From contig CM043788.1 in the NCBI GenBank assembly GCA_023974075.1, positions 18,189,928-18,253,927 on the forward strand: 64,000 nt of DNA, read 5' to 3'. Below the pieces are notes generated by a model. It saw only the letters and a program-made list of their open reading frames with translations, did no database searches and had not been told where the DNA came from. The stretch's first letter is position 1, and every line of letters starts with the position of its first letter. A program made the position numbers and the translations under genes. Origin of the DNA: Chaenocephalus aceratus (taxonomy: Eukaryota > Chordata > Actinopteri > Perciformes > Channichthyidae). Positions 31,896-44,921 of the stretch are shown piece by piece.

Positions 31896-32600
31896 CTGAA
31901 GTCCAGGGGAAACAATTTTTCAAAATGTTTTTCTATTTATTTCGGGTGTTTTATTTTTTATTTTAAATAAACAAAGTCTTGGCTTTCAGAATATGGACCT
32001 TTTATTTCCAAAATCACACGATAAATACATTTTTGAAGCTTGTAAAGGGAAGAAGACAGCTCTCCTTTGCCACTCTGCTGTTCCACAGAGCCGCTCCCCC
32101 TCCCTCAGCTGAAATTATGAATATAAGGCGTATAGTAATCATAGATAACACGGCAGGGTCCGTTACAGTTTGTTTTCATCTGATTTCAAATAAACAAAGT
32201 CTTGGCTTTCAGAATATTAAACTTGTTTTGGCAAATTCAGATGATAAATACAGCTTTGAAGCTTGTAACGGCATAATTACAAGTGGAGAACGGAGTAACT
32301 TGACGTCACAGCAGGCACAACAACAGCCGGTGTTTCTCGTGAGTGTTTTCCCCGGGAAACAAACACAATACACACAAACGCAAAAATACTCAAAAATGAT
32401 GACTCCGTAATAGTCAGTGGGCACCACTTAACAGCCAATCAGAATGTGAATAGGTTTCACATGTGACTTATTCAAATTGCGAGTGATTGAGTGACAGATG
32501 AAGGTTGTTTAGGAGAACATTTTGGAGAAGAAAAAGTTTGAGAGTGGCGCTCGGAAAAAGAAACCTAACATATGTTGCTGTTCATGGCGATCAAGATCCC
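31896..32600. repeat. unclassified repeat with an internal 226-bp-spaced duplication
   Basis: AATAAACAAAGTCTTGGCTT with following TTCAGAATAT and a second block (GATAAATACA, TTTGAAGCTTGTAA) occurs at 31966-32048 and again at 32189-32272. Open frames are short and unrecognised. Confidence 0.55.
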
Positions 32601-32734
32601 TCCGCTTTGCGTCGGGTTCCTGATCAGCCTGTCGGTGTTCTTTTCCCTATAATGACCTAGTCGCTGCACATTATACCTTACATATGATTATATAGAGTCA
32701 TTATTCATTTGTTTTAAAGCACGAGGCGCAAACG

Positions 32735-33170
32735 CTTGCCTCGGGGAGGGAGAAAAAGAGCCACAGCGGAGAATAAACAGAAGGGCAACCATGGCAACCA
32801 TTCGCGGGAAGTCTTCTTCGCTGCTTTTGTGGCAGACTACAGCGCCACTTACAGGCCTGGCATATGTACTACAGCGTCTCCAGCGCTTTCGAGCGGCAAT
32901 TGCCAGCCGTGGCCCAACCTCTCATTCCCCTGATAGGTGGAGAATTGACCACTAAGCGGAGCACCCCTTTTGTGACGTAGAAAATAATTCAAATCTGGAT
33001 CTGTCTGTATCAGATCCGTTACAGCCCCTTTTTTTTAGAGATTTGGGTATAGAGGAAAAGAGAGAGGGTTGTATTTTCTGACACTTGGTGAGTTCCCTGA
33101 CACACCGGGGACACAGTCATGTATAAAAGATGTACAAGAGTGCATTTTGCATGATAGGTCCCCTTTAAAC
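32735..33170. repeat. fragments of two MITE families
   Basis: 32765-32895 matches 51163-51310 inside the MITE at 50747 (GAGAATAAACAGAAGGGCAA, ACAGCGCCACTTACAGGCC). 33140-33168 is an end of the AAAGGGGACC family (TTGCATGATAGGTCCCCTTT). They look like broken or nested copies. Confidence 0.55.
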
Positions 33171-33425
33171 ACTTAATCCAGGATAAAGCAACATAGCTGC
33201 ACCTACGAGGTGAATACAGCTGGTGCAAAAAACGACCGAGTGTTTGAATACATTAACAGGTTTATGATATCACTGCCCCATCCAAGACACGAGTGGATCT
33301 GAATTTAATTACAATTGACTGAAGTGTTTCATCAACTTAATGTGTTTTTTAAAATAACACTTCAGCATACAGTAGGCTATGTGACTATAAGTGTTGCACG
33401 GCCAGATACGGCTCGAGAAGCTGAC
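33171..33425. repeat. internal fragment of the MITE found complete at 62389
   Basis: Colinear with 62690-62945: CACTTAATCCAGGAT, GTTTATGATATC, TTGCACGGCCAGATACGGCT. Both terminal inverted repeats are missing. 33430-33830 after it is AT-rich without features. Confidence 0.6.
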
Positions 33426-33829
33426 AGCCGGCGTGAAACTCGAGCGATTATTCGCATCGCGTCCGGTGTGAACGCACCATTAAAGTATTATATAATTACA
33501 AAATCAAATCGCCACTCTCAGTACAGCGCCACTTTCTGAACAAGGAAATGTACGCAAATACAATATTTTATATTATTAATAATTATAATATATATATAAA
33601 TATTGTATTTTAGTTACACCCGCTATTGATTAATGTTGTCAACATTGGACCTTGACACCGTCCACATAGCTATAGTGAAATAATATAATGTAAAACATTA
33701 AACCTCTTTGATTTAATAATCGGAGCTGAAACCTCTCTGCCATCTCATATAACACACACTTCCTTATTTTTCTTTGAATAATAATAACGTGAAATACTAC
33801 GGTCCTTCGGTCCTGAGATTAGCGCCTGG

Positions 33830-34541
33830 ACGGCAGACACCCTATCCGTTTTTAAGAGTGCGCTTAAGACCTTCCTTTGTGATAAAGATTATAGTTAGGG
33901 CTGATTAGATTCAGCCCCTAGTTTTGCTGATATAGGCTTAGTTTGTCTGGGGACATCTTACTTCTTCCTTCTCTCTGTCTATACCCGTGTACTCTCATGT
34001 TCCGATTAACCCAGCTTCCCCACATGTCTTTCTTTTTGGTGTCAAAATACGCCGGGATCCGGAGTCATGGATGATCCTGCGGTCCTGTGTCCTGCATCGC
34101 GAGCCCTGGATCTTGAGTCGTGGCTGTGGTCCTGGATCATAAGTCCTGGATGGATATCCTCGTGGATTCATCTTCCTATTATACACACATGCATTTCCAA
34201 ACATTTGGACTACCTATGTTGTAAATGTATTATCTTTTCAATGTACACACGGCATCTATTGCACGTCTGTCCGTCCTGGGAGAGGGATCCCTCCTCTGTT
34301 GCTCTCCCTGAGGTTTCTCCCATTTTCCCTTTAAACTGTGGGTTTTCTCTGGGAGTTTTTCCTTGTACGATGTGAGGGTCTAAGGACAGAGGGTCTAAGG
34401 ACAGAGGGTCTAAGGACAGAGGGTGTCGTATTGTCATACTGATATTCTGTACAAACTGTGAAGTCCACTGAGACAAATGTAACATTTGAGATATTGGGCT
34501 ATATAAATAAACATTGATTGATTGATTGATTGATTGACCTG
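33830..34541 (+). mobile_element. L2/Rex1-like LINE 3' end with (ATTG)n tail
   Basis: Contains the conserved teleost LINE 3' UTR block TGTTGCTCTCCCTGAGGTTT, CTGGGAGTTTTTCCTT and GATATTGGGCTATATAAATA, ending in (TTGA)n at about 34514-34540. Just upstream, 33830-33890 still encodes the last ORF2 residues (around LKTFLCDKDYS). A 15-bp unit (GAGGGTCTAAGGACA) is repeated three times from about 34374, expanding a motif that is normally single. Confidence 0.7.
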
Positions 34542-34689
34542 TCAGTTCCGGACAGCGCAAAATGCGTATATGAAGCGCTACGTCATGAACGCAAGAAATC
34601 ATACCCTCGTGGGGGCGCGCTCATGTGATTGGCTTAGAATGGAGGAGACATCTGATTGGCTATAGATAGAAAACATTTCAAGTTTGTAT

Positions 34690-35200
34690 TTTATTTTTAT
34701 TTTTAGTGAGCCGGATCATTTGGCTCGGCTCACCAAGAAGAGCCGGCTCTTTCGGCTCCCAAACGGCTCTTCATTTGACCACATATCTTTTATAATTCAA
34801 TAAAATGTAGCCCTGTCTTGACTAATGATTTATATGTGTACACAATCTACACATATATAACTTACATTATTCAATACATCCTTTGTACTGAAGTATTCAA
34901 AAGTAAAATTTACATTTTTATTATAAATGATTTGCTGTGGCCAATTGTTTTCATTTCATTTACAGACCCTTGTAACTCTCTGATACCACCCCATGAATGC
35001 ACTGACTTGCAGAACCACGCTACACAAAGCAGATAGCAACACCTATACAAACTATTTGGATTTGATTTACATGTATATGAAACGGAACACATTTGTGTGT
35101 GCATTGAAAAACACAAGTGTGGATCCGGAAACACAAGTGTGAATCCTTTTGCGGATCATGAAATACAAGTGTGAATCCTTCTGATTGCATGTGTGTATTA
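34690..35200. repeat. short repeat fragments
   Basis: 34724-34785 has alternating GAGCC/GGCTC palindromic motifs (AAGAGCCGGCTCTTTCGGCT), resembling transposon termini. 35105-35180 has three degenerate copies of AAACACAAGTGTGAATCC. No gene. Confidence 0.45.
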
Positions 35201-38200
35201 TGAGACTATTCTGAGCCCATAAGAAAGTCCCATAATCAAACCAGTATCTGTTGAAGAAAACACCATTCGGGCATTTATAAAAACACTGGGGTAACTCCCT
35301 TTAATGACCCGTGTGTCCATTCACCTCTGTGGCCTTGGTCGTGAGAGAACGTCAGATTCCACGAGGGACTTGAGGGCTGCACTGTCTAAAGTTTCATAAT
35401 ATATTGTTAGTGTGTGAACATGAGGCCCTGGTGTATTATGCTCACCATCTATGTAATCCCTTCTGTAACATTATACCCTGTAAATAGGCAGAAAAACAAA
35501 AGCAGAAGGCGGGGGAGAACTACAAAAATACTGCATTGGATATCGTCACGTATCTGCGGCATTCAGCGCTGTCTGCTGCCTGTCTGAAAGGTATTCCACA
35601 TAGAGGGTGGGGGGAGCCCACATGAGCTTGATAACTACGTGGAACCACTGAAATCTAATCATCAACAAGTCAGGTAATATGATAATGGGCTTAAAGATGG
35701 AAGACATATTTGTAAAAAAACACACCAGATCAACAAGTTTGAATGAGAGAGAAGAAACAGGTATCGTCTTGCTGTACTCAAGTACTGTCTTCACCTGAAA
35801 AATAACAGCACTGGCTTTTTGTTCACATGATTAGAATATATAGAAAGTATACATTTTCCTTTGAAGTGAGCTCTTTTGATGAAGTGAATGTACTGTTCTC
35901 CCTATATTGGAAGACAATGAAACACCAGCAATGTTACCATTTACTTTGCTTTGCAAGAGTTAGTTATGTTGTTCACTTCTATCAAATCATTTCTTAAAAC
36001 CTTTAATTAGGAACAGCACATTTTACCAATCACCACTTACCCGAAAACAATTGTTTAAAGTCTAGATGCGTAACACTAAGCATAAGCATTAGCAGTGCTA
36101 TCGTATTCACAATGACACCATTTACAGTATGGAACATTTGAATGTAAGATGTAGGGCTACAACTTAAACAAAAAAATCCTTAGTGATATTAAAATAACAA
36201 TATTTCCCTAAATTGCCATCTGGGGTTTTAAATTGACTAACAGGCACATGTTCAGTAACTATATTATAAATTACTCTATGAGCTAATATGTAAACCTTTT
36301 TGTATGGCTAGTTTGTGAGGGAACTTAGTATTTGGACTCCTCACATTGTCACCTCACTAACCATTTACCTCAGCACATGCTCAGGGACAAAAGGCTGCAG
36401 TGTGTGAAAGCATGCAAAGTAGACTGGAAGTGAAAGTGGCAGTTATGGCTGTTAGGTCACGTCCCCCTCCGGAAACAGCTGTGTGCAGCCAACACATGTC
36501 CCCAAGGGCCACTGAGCCAGGGTCAGGTCAGGGGCCCTAACCCTACTGGCTTCCCTCTTACTCCCAGCACTGCAGGGCCACAGGTCACTTCCACACCTCA
36601 GTTACAGTGAGGGCCACCTGCACACTGCCTGAGAAACTGAGATATTTAAGACTAGCGTGGCTCCGCTGCAGAGTAATTGCATCTCAGAGACTTCCCTCTC
36701 CCAATCTACAACATTTCAACTTCTTTTGAAGTTTTGACATATGTGGGGGTGGGCTCACACCAACTAGATAGAACTCGATGATTTATTCCCCATTAATGGT
36801 TAACTGCTCTGTCAAGACCGCTTTTTCTGCATGGTTGATCATCTCCACCACTGAATATGTTAGGGCCTTTGTCTACATAGAGCTTCCTCTGGCAGAAAGA
36901 TGCCAGCAATGCACTGGTAATAGCCTCATCATAGAATTGCATCAAAAGAGAGCCCTAAGTGTTTTTGTTCTATGACAAAGCTAAATCAACAAACGTTTCA
37001 CCGCAGTTGTATCACAGATTAGCATCGCCACCTTGAACACCATTATCTGTTTGTGTTACCAAATATTAGTTATGAGCACCAATACAAGGATGCTTGCCCT
37101 CACAGTTGGTATAAATGGGCTTGTCACTGCTCAGTCTGAAGCTGCCTTCACACGACCAACGGTAAAACAGCTCCACCATTGTTTTCTACGGAGAGAACGG
37201 TGGTGCCCAACTAGGTCGGAAGGGCTTCCCTCAACGACGTGCACTGCTCAAAATTGCCGCCAAGCATTGCACTTACATTTCAAATCTGTTTGAAAAAAAT
37301 TTCGACCTTGAATGCCGCTCTCCTTTTGATGTACCCAATCAGATAACAGCTGTATGAAGTGGCCCAAGTTAGCAGGTTAGGATAGAAACAAAACCATAGT
37401 GTATACAAATGTGTATAATGTGATGGCAGCTTGACAGCTGTAGAGCGTGAAGGTTCTTCCGTGGACTGCGAGGAAGGACACACACTCACTAACAACAACA
37501 TTCAGTATCTGACCGGCTGATCTGCCACACAACAGTCTTTGTTAAGATACATTCCCTCTGAAAGACTTGGTCACAATCAACCTTCTCCTCCAATGTTTTC
37601 AGTGACATCACCTGCACTTTTCTGATAAGTTTAGTTATTTTCAACTCACGTTCAGAGTGGCTGCACACATTCAGCAGAGTGCTCGGAAATAAGATGCTAG
37701 GTGCATCGCTATTTCTCGAGGCGGCCGCATATGACAGCATGCGCTCTGTTCTCATTGGAACCAATTGAATAAAGATGCAGGCCCTCAGATGATGGCACTA
37801 TGTGGACATGGGCTCTTTAGCAGCCCCATGGACTTTAGGCATACATGTTGAATGTTCATTAGTTTTGCTATTTAACTCTGTGGTTTTTATCACAACATCA
37901 TAAGGGTATATTGAGATTTAAAAAAAACACATTATCAGACTTAGTTTGCAAACTTTTGATTGTTGTTTTCCATCAACATCATCCCTCCTGAAAGCCAAAA
38001 GGCAGCAGGGGAGACGGATATCCCTCTGTGTGTGCACTCAAGATGCAGCCGCAGAATGTTTGCTTAGATGAGGACACTAGAGTCAAGATCAGAGAGTGGA
38101 GAGCAGAGACGCTGACTGCAGCAGACAGCCATGCAGGAGTTTTCATCATCCTCAGCCAGACAACACAGGTGCTGTGCCTCACCATTTCACGCTGCGCCGT

Positions 38201-38280
38201 CACGCTGCAGCTCAGTGAAGGACGACCCAGTTACCTGAGCGCTGGACTTTCACTCCACCCTGGATGATAACAAATCAACC
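35201..38280. other. no gene recognised
   Basis: About 3 kb with moderate base composition. Open frames are short and lack domain motifs or paired splice sites. No repeat ends noticed. If any conserved noncoding element of ptprf exists in this part, it cannot be seen without alignment. Confidence 0.4.
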
Positions 38281-38284
38281 CAAC

Positions 38285-38460
38285 AATGTGCATCAGTAGC
38301 TCAGTCTGTGGGGAGTTGGGATCGCTGGTTCAAGTCCAGATCAGACCAAAGTACAGAGTGCTGACAAGTAGCTGAAAGGGTGCCAGTTTTCCTCCTGGGC
38401 CGCGTCGAGGTGTCCTTGTGCAACGAGCCGAAACAATGCCAGCCTCTTCGTGTTTGTGCA
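38285..38460 (+). mobile_element. tRNA-derived SINE
   Basis: A box-like TAGCTCAGTCTGTGG at 38297-38311 and a canonical B box GGTTCAAGTCC at 38327-38337, spaced as in a tRNA gene. The tRNA-like head is followed by unrelated tail sequence (CCTCCTGGGCCGCGTCGAGG). It does not fold as a full tRNA, so it is a SINE rather than a tRNA gene. Confidence 0.65.
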
Positions 38461-38488
38461 TGCGTGTATTTCAGGCCTAAACGCCTAA

Positions 38489-38655
38489 GTGCGAGTGTTA
38501 CATAGAGATGTAACAGAAGTAAACAAATGGCTCTAATGGAGGTGTTTCAGACAGGGGGGGGGGTTTAGCCTTTACAGACCATTTCCATGCACACAAACCG
38601 ATATCACACACAAAAGGAAAGGAAGAACCCCTAAAAGCACAATAGGCCATTTTGT
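38489..38655. repeat. dispersed repeat, second copy of 23791-24010
   Basis: Same landmarks as the copy at 23791 (GTGTTACATAGAGATGTAAC here) and a run of nine G. Shorter, with the middle part deleted. Confidence 0.6.
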
Positions 38656-38980
38656 ATCATCTCCGAGATGGAAGACCACAGACACACAGATGTCATAATA
38701 TCAGTAAGGGAAGATTTAGCCATGTTTAGTTTGCAGCAATGCACACATCAAGACAGTGTGCTGCTGCTCTTCAGTTGGTTTCCAGGCACTGATTATTCCA
38801 GCCACTGCATGTCATGTTCCTAATGTTCATATCTTTGGCTCCTGGCTGCAGCTTTATAAATATGTTTACAGCTTGACCGTTTGTCTTCCGTTTGTTTTGC
38901 ATTTGAGTCCCCTCAGGCCTCAAAGTGCAGCTCTGCAGTGAGATGACTACAAATTCAAATATATTCTCTGAGCTGCTTCT

Positions 38981-39415
38981 ATCCATCCATCCATCCATCT
39001 TCTCCCGCTTATCCGTGGTCGGGTCGCGGGGGTAGCAGTTCCAGCAGAGAGCCCCAAACTTCCTTTTCCCTGGCGACATCAACCAGCTCTGACTGGGGGA
39101 TCCCAAGGCGCTCCCAGGCCAGCGAAGAGATATAATCCCTCCACCTGGTCCTAGGTCTACCCCTTGGTCTCTTCCCAGCTGGACGTGCCTGGAACACCTC
39201 CCTAGGGAGGCGCCCAGGTGGCATCCTAACTAGGTGCCCGAACCACCTCAACTGGCTCCTTTCGACGCGAAGGAGGAGCGGCTCAACTCCGAGTCCCTCC
39301 CGGATGACCGAACTTCTCACCTTATCCCTAAGGGAGACACCAGCCACCCTGCGGAGAAAACCCATCTCGGCCGCTTGTATCCACGATCTCGTTCTTTCGA
39401 TCATGACTGCTTCTA
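38981..39415 (-). mobile_element. Rex3/RTE-like LINE, 5'-truncated 3' end
   Basis: On the minus strand 39404-39009 encodes the C-terminus of a very common teleost LINE: AAEMGFLRRVAGVSLRDKVR, LRWFGHLVRMPPGRLPREVF, RGRPRTRWRDYIS, and VWGSLLELLPPRPDHG at the end. The 3' tail (GGAT)n is seen as (ATCC)n on plus at 38981-38999. The short 3' UTR and tetranucleotide tail fit Rex3-type RTE elements. Only about 400 bp remain. Confidence 0.8.
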
Positions 39416-39639
39416 AACCACCAATATTTAGGATTCATTACTGATGAATGTGAAAACCATTGGAAGACACAATGCATGGTATTGGTTTTGCATTGTTTTA
39501 AAACTACCGCTCAAGAAAGAAAGTTCGCTTTCTCTTTAACAACTGTTAAATACCATCAAACTATGTGCAATATGTGCTATGTGCAATATATACATTATTA
39601 TATACATATGCCATTAATAACTGTAATATATACCTGGCT

Positions 39640-39835
39640 GCTAAATCCTAAGAACTGTTACAGGATTTGTATTTTGAAAAGTATTTTTTTTTACTTTATT
39701 TTTATTATATTTATATCATAACTTAGTACTTTTTTTTAAACATATGTAACATTAAGCTGTCTGTGGCTCTTTCCTGCTGTAATGATGCAAATGTCCCCTC
39801 TGTGGGACTAATAAAGGTATTCTGATTCTGATAAT
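39640..39835 (+). mobile_element. LINE or SINE 3'-tail fragment
   Basis: Ends with CCCCTCTGTGGGACTAATAA then AGGTATTCTGATTCTGAT, a frequent teleost non-LTR 3' terminus with a short (ATTCTG)n tail. Upstream is AT-rich and lacks a clear start. Confidence 0.5.
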
Positions 39836-41360
39836 TGGCACTGGTTTTAATGAATGCAGAACCCTAAATGGTCAGACATGTTGTGATGGTCTAGAGCGGT
39901 TAAACCTGCAATGACTTATTCTGACATTCTATGACATTGACATAGTAATTCCTCATAAAGTTGATGGTATATGGGGTAGCAAACCATCCGTTTTTGGACA
40001 CATCCAGTAGTCAGATCAGCAACAATTGTCCACCGGATGAATGCAAGCCCAGTATTTACTTTCCTTTAGCTCTGTTTTTGTCTCCAACAACTCAAGTGAA
40101 GTACAGTATACTGTTTGTCTCTGTAGCCCCATGCTCATCTAGACTCCAGCTACCCTGTCAATAAGTCTGCTGCTTGCTGCTGGGCAGGTAAATACAGTGG
40201 CTTATCCAAGCTCTCACTCTCTGACAACTGCTGCCTGTTGCAGCTAAAGAGCAGTGGTGTGAGAGCAGAGACTGAAACCAAACAGTTAAGCTGCTGCTGT
40301 GAGAGCAACCCAACGAGCTGCAGCAACACCTTTTATATACATATAGTAATGTGATCCATTAAACATATTGATTACAGCTACTGGAAGTCTTTTCATTTGT
40401 TTGTACGGTATACTGTTTACTATGCAGTTCTGTATGTAGCATGTGCAGGGATCATTCTAAGGGGACAGCATTTCGCCTACAGTGAAAACTATGTTTGGAT
40501 AGGGAGGGTTGAAACTTGACTCAATTGTTTTATTGTGAAACTGTGATTATTGGTTATTACTAAGCAATCTTACAGTTTGACATTTGTTTGCAGAGCTGCT
40601 TAAATGTTCATGAAATAGCAAGATCTAGCAAATGTTTTTGTTTAAATCCTTCTCGTAAGAACATATTCATACGTTTTCCTCAGCCTATATGTATGGGACT
40701 TGGGGTCTGTTGAACTGTTATCAGACTGTCCGCCACATGTAAATCTCTCCAGTCATGATGTCTAGTGCAAAAATAGTCCCTGAGCAAAATGTAGAGTGTA
40801 TTAAGTTAAAAGTAGACTATATAGATTCAGTGGATTAGAGTCATCAGCAGTATCTCTCTTCAATACCATAAGTGTGCAACAAGATGCCAATGGCTTTAAG
40901 GATAGCCCTCATCGTGCTGCCTGAGTGCATGTCTGCATGCTCACTAACTGTAACTAACTAACTGTTGTCAATGTAAATGCATCCATTGTTCAGAATCAGC
41001 GCAGAGCATATTCGATTGACGCCAATGGCATCAATAAACCATTGCTGCCTCACTTTCTCTGCTTGAGTCATGTAGTAACACATGGCCACATGCTCAACAT
41101 CATGTGTGCAGCTTCCATTCATCCTTGATAATGTGTTCTTCATCACCTCTTATAATAATAAAGCTTACTCCTATCAGATACCTCTCTTCCTGTGTTTTCT
41201 CTCCCTCTCCCTCCCTTTCCATCTCTCTGTTCTTCGGATGTTTGGATGTTCTCTGGCCTTTGGAGGATTTGTGGTGTTTAAATGTCTGAAGGGAAAGACG
41301 ACTTCCATGCGGGAGATGGAGAGTGCTTGAAAAACGTGAAAAACTAATTTTTTATATCAG
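39836..41360. other. no recognisable feature
   Basis: No gene or repeat boundary supported on either strand. Confidence 0.4.
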
Positions 41361-41510
41361 GTCCCAAGGCTGCAGGGTGGACTGCTAGTTCGTGCAGTCA
41401 TCCTGGGTTCAATCCCCCATGAGACAATATTCGCAAGAGAGTCTTTGAGCAAAAATACTTAACCTCTACCTGCTCCAGAGGCTACACAAGACCTGGCTCA
41501 GCCTGCATTC
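41361..41510 (+). mobile_element. degenerate tRNA-derived SINE
   Basis: B box GGGTTCAATCCC at 41405-41416 preceded by a tRNA-like GGTGGACTGCTAGTTCGTGC. The A box is poor. Followed by GCAAAAATACTTAACC, typical of a SINE body. Confidence 0.5.
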
Positions 41511-43297
41511 CAGACAGGGAACTTCCCAAAGAAGACAGTTCCCCCTCAGGAAAGAATGTACATTCTATAAATATGATACACATACTTTTTGGTCTGAGCC
41601 ATCATTCAAATATTTTCAACACCAGCAGTGACTAATGGCAGAGAACTGGCGTAAATGATTACAGAGCAGCAGGAAGTGCCCGACACAGTCTGTATGAATT
41701 AACTCCACAGCCAAACAGGAGCGTCAGTCAAATACAAAAAGGTTTGAATAGGCCAACAACCACATATGACATCAAATGAAAGAACGAACAACAGTCCACT
41801 CTGAGATATTGTACCACGCAATTTAAAAATGGTAATTATTTACATTTATTTGGGCCGTGAGGTGTGAAAACCCCACAAAGGCTCTTAAGATAAATGTCAA
41901 CGATGGGGAAAATGACATTGAAATACTCTTATGTTTATTGTTTGATCAAAATTGGGAAAAATAACCCGCCTTATGAAGCTAAAAATAATGAAGTTAAACT
42001 AAATGGATATTTAGCCCATGTTCATTTCCACTATTTTCTGTCTGGGAGGCCAACATTTACAGTGATTTTACAAGAGCTAACGGGCGTTGTTAGGTATGAC
42101 ACCAGAGCTAATTGATGTTGTCAGGCCAAGTCTGTCAGCTGTGGATGAAGATAAAAGTCTGGTGGAATGTTAGCAGCAACAGGTAATTTGAATTAAACTA
42201 CAAAGTCAGACACAGTACAGGTTCCTTGACTAAATACCCGAAGGCTAGTTTTGAATGTCATTGTTTTTACTTCCTGTACATTTGGTTTAACGGTTTCAAT
42301 AAACGTTTGCCTTGACGTTGACTCCTTCAGGACTGCAGGTCCAGCTCAAAGGTCAGCCCACCCTAAGTAAACCTTAGCAAAAGTTGTTGCTAACTTTGTA
42401 GCTACCCTCCTCACATGAATCACTAGGTGGCATGAGTAGGGAGAAGTTGTAGCATTAATTCAACAATGAAACTGTCCACACACTGAGCTGCGCTACGTTC
42501 ACAGCTATAACTTAACTCCTGACTTTAAACTAGGTGATGCCAGGCAGGGACACAGCTGGCAACATTGCAGCTAAACTATGGAGATGCATTGTGGCTGATA
42601 ACTCTTCTGCTGATAAATGATGGATTTACCTGCATGTGCATTGTTTTTTGTTAAAAAAGTAATAATGATCACATACAGCAAAATACATTTAGGGGAAACA
42701 ATGGGTTGCAATTGTTACTTGGTGCTAAGGTAGTAGTGATTGTCCCTGTATCACTCAAGGGGACTTTATGGCAGATTGTGGGTTTGAATTCCTTCCAATC
42801 AAAATCAAGAACAGGAACTATCCCTTTTATAGTTTACCACAACCAATCAGTAACACTGATGGATTTGTTCCACTGAAGTCGTTTCACTTGACATGAAGGC
42901 TGTGTTAGTGGTTGCTACGAGTAGCCAATTATTGTTATGTGGATCGATAACAGGTTAAAGACTTATTTCTGTGATTCAACTTACAATGTGGTACCAGCTG
43001 CACTGATCCAAAAATGCCTGTGGCCAGTGTGTACTTTTCTGCTCTGGCTCCTGCTCTGACATTGATTTCTTTGTTCTGACAGCAGTGCAAATAAATGCTG
43101 CGGGTCTTGTCTTGATGTTGCAATCTATACAGAGCCATTGGAAACAAAAACAGCCATGAATATAAAATAAAGACACAATAGTAAAAGACAGCTTTTCAGA
43201 CCCAATACAAAATCGTATGTGTTATCATGATTATGATTTACAATGTGATCCACTTGAGTTCTAGACTTATTAACCCAGCCCCGCAGCAAGACTCTTA
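41511..43297. other. no gene recognised
   Basis: AT-rich sequence; a B-box-like GGGTTTGAATTCC at about 42779 is too weak to call a SINE. No coding evidence. Confidence 0.4.
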
Positions 43298-44057
43298 AGC
43301 CCCTGTCACACTGTCCCGAAATTGACACCCGATGGACACACGATAAAGGAAATGTTCAAATTCGGCTGTGATCGTAGCAACATCTGGCCATTCGTGAGGG
43401 CATCTAAGCCATCGTATGACCGCCGGTGGAGTTTCTCAGGCTCCGGCAGCAACTTCGTGAGCGGCAACTTGGTAAGGTACTCGTGAGGGCATCTTGTCAA
43501 ATCGTGTCATCTTCGTGTTATCATCGGTGCATTCACCCTCACTCTGATCGGGGCGAATGCCCGATGGCACCGATGATAACAAGATGCCCTCACGATGGCC
43601 TTACGAAGGGTAAAATGGACACACGAATTCAACACGAAAATGAACCTTCGCAAGGTTCTTCGGCAATTTTTTGGCATGCCAAAGATTTTGCCACCGCTCA
43701 CGAAGTTGCAAAATCATGTAAACATATTATGTAAATAACCCAATTTGTGTTCTGTGAAACTGAAAAGGATATAATATATTATTTTGAAGGATAGTAGACA
43801 GGAAGTTGTTGTTGGAGAAAACGTAATATTTTCTACAGATAAAGACGGATAAAGTAAAGAACAAAGTCTGAAGATATCAGTACAGTATCATAGTACTGTA
43901 ACATCATTGTTTTTGGTACTTTCATTGCAGTTGTATGTCTTAAATGTAATGTAAATGTTGCCTTCGTGTGTGGTTCGGGGCCATCTTCGTGCGAAATTCA
44001 CAATTCCATATTCGTGTGTCCATCGGGTGTCAATTTCGGGACAGTGTGACAGGGGCT
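43298..44057. mobile_element. 760-bp MITE with perfect 46-bp inverted ends and TTA duplication
   Basis: 43298-43343 (AGCCCCTGTCACACTGTCCC...) is a perfect inverse of 44012-44057. TTA flanks both sides (43295-43297 and 44058-44060). A three-base TWA duplication is the signature of PIF/Harbinger transposons, so this is probably a Harbinger-type non-autonomous element. An inner inverted pair (CGTGAGGGCATCTTG near 43482 and its inverse near 43580) adds foldback potential. No transposase. Confidence 0.85.
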
Positions 44058-44921
44058 TTAAGGCTGTAAAAACATCAGAAGCCAAATTCAAGTCAGCACT
44101 GTAAAATGTTAACTACATTATTTTTTTAAACTGTGAAAGCTTGATGAAATGTGCACATATTTTACCCGTATATAACATTCTCATGGTCTGGCCGCCGTTT
44201 GCTCAATGAATTAAATAACAAAATCTGATCTCATCACCCAGAGTTTCTACCAGAGGGGATTGTTAAATTCTTTATGGAAACAGTACCTCTGGGCTGTCAG
44301 CCTTTTCCTATCGGGTAGCTCATACCTGGAGGTAAATAAAACCTCTGCAAACTTCTCCAAATCTGTGGTGATTGGACACTAACCATGCTGTCATAAAATG
44401 GAGCAGGGGTTATATTTATTCTTTCCTAATTGTCTCAATGAAATGTTATCTTTGCTAATGAATGTGCATCTGTGTCTGTTGTGTGTTTGTTTTAAAACAC
44501 TTTTAATTGGGCATATGGGCTTTACAATGTGCTGTAATTGCACTTAAATGTTGCTTATGTGCTGTCATTGTGCTCATGTGGTTTTTCTGTCCTTATGTGC
44601 CCTAGCTTGTTTTATTTAAAGGCAAAACAAAATAGCAAAACATACTAATACAATCTGAGATTAATTGCACAGAGCAGACATCTGGATAATTTGGGGACTG
44701 TTGTTAATGGATACTTGTATACCGTGAACACAAAGATCGTTGCCGAGTGACAGAAATCTAACCCTTTGAAATCAAAATGTAACCAAAAGATGAGATTGTT
44801 TTAAATGCATGCACTCTATCAGTCATCCTCCTGGGGTTAGGGATTTGAAATGGAGACAGAATAACAGCGCATGGATTTATTTGACACTAAATCTCTGGAA
44901 GGGTCCTCCCAGTGTGGCTGC

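Noticed and set aside
38285..38340. Functional tRNA gene
   Set aside because: A and B boxes are present but the cloverleaf does not close and no Pol III terminator follows; it is a SINE head.
42720..42800. Third tRNA-derived SINE
   Set aside because: Only a weak B-box-like GGGTTTGAATTCC without an A box or SINE body.
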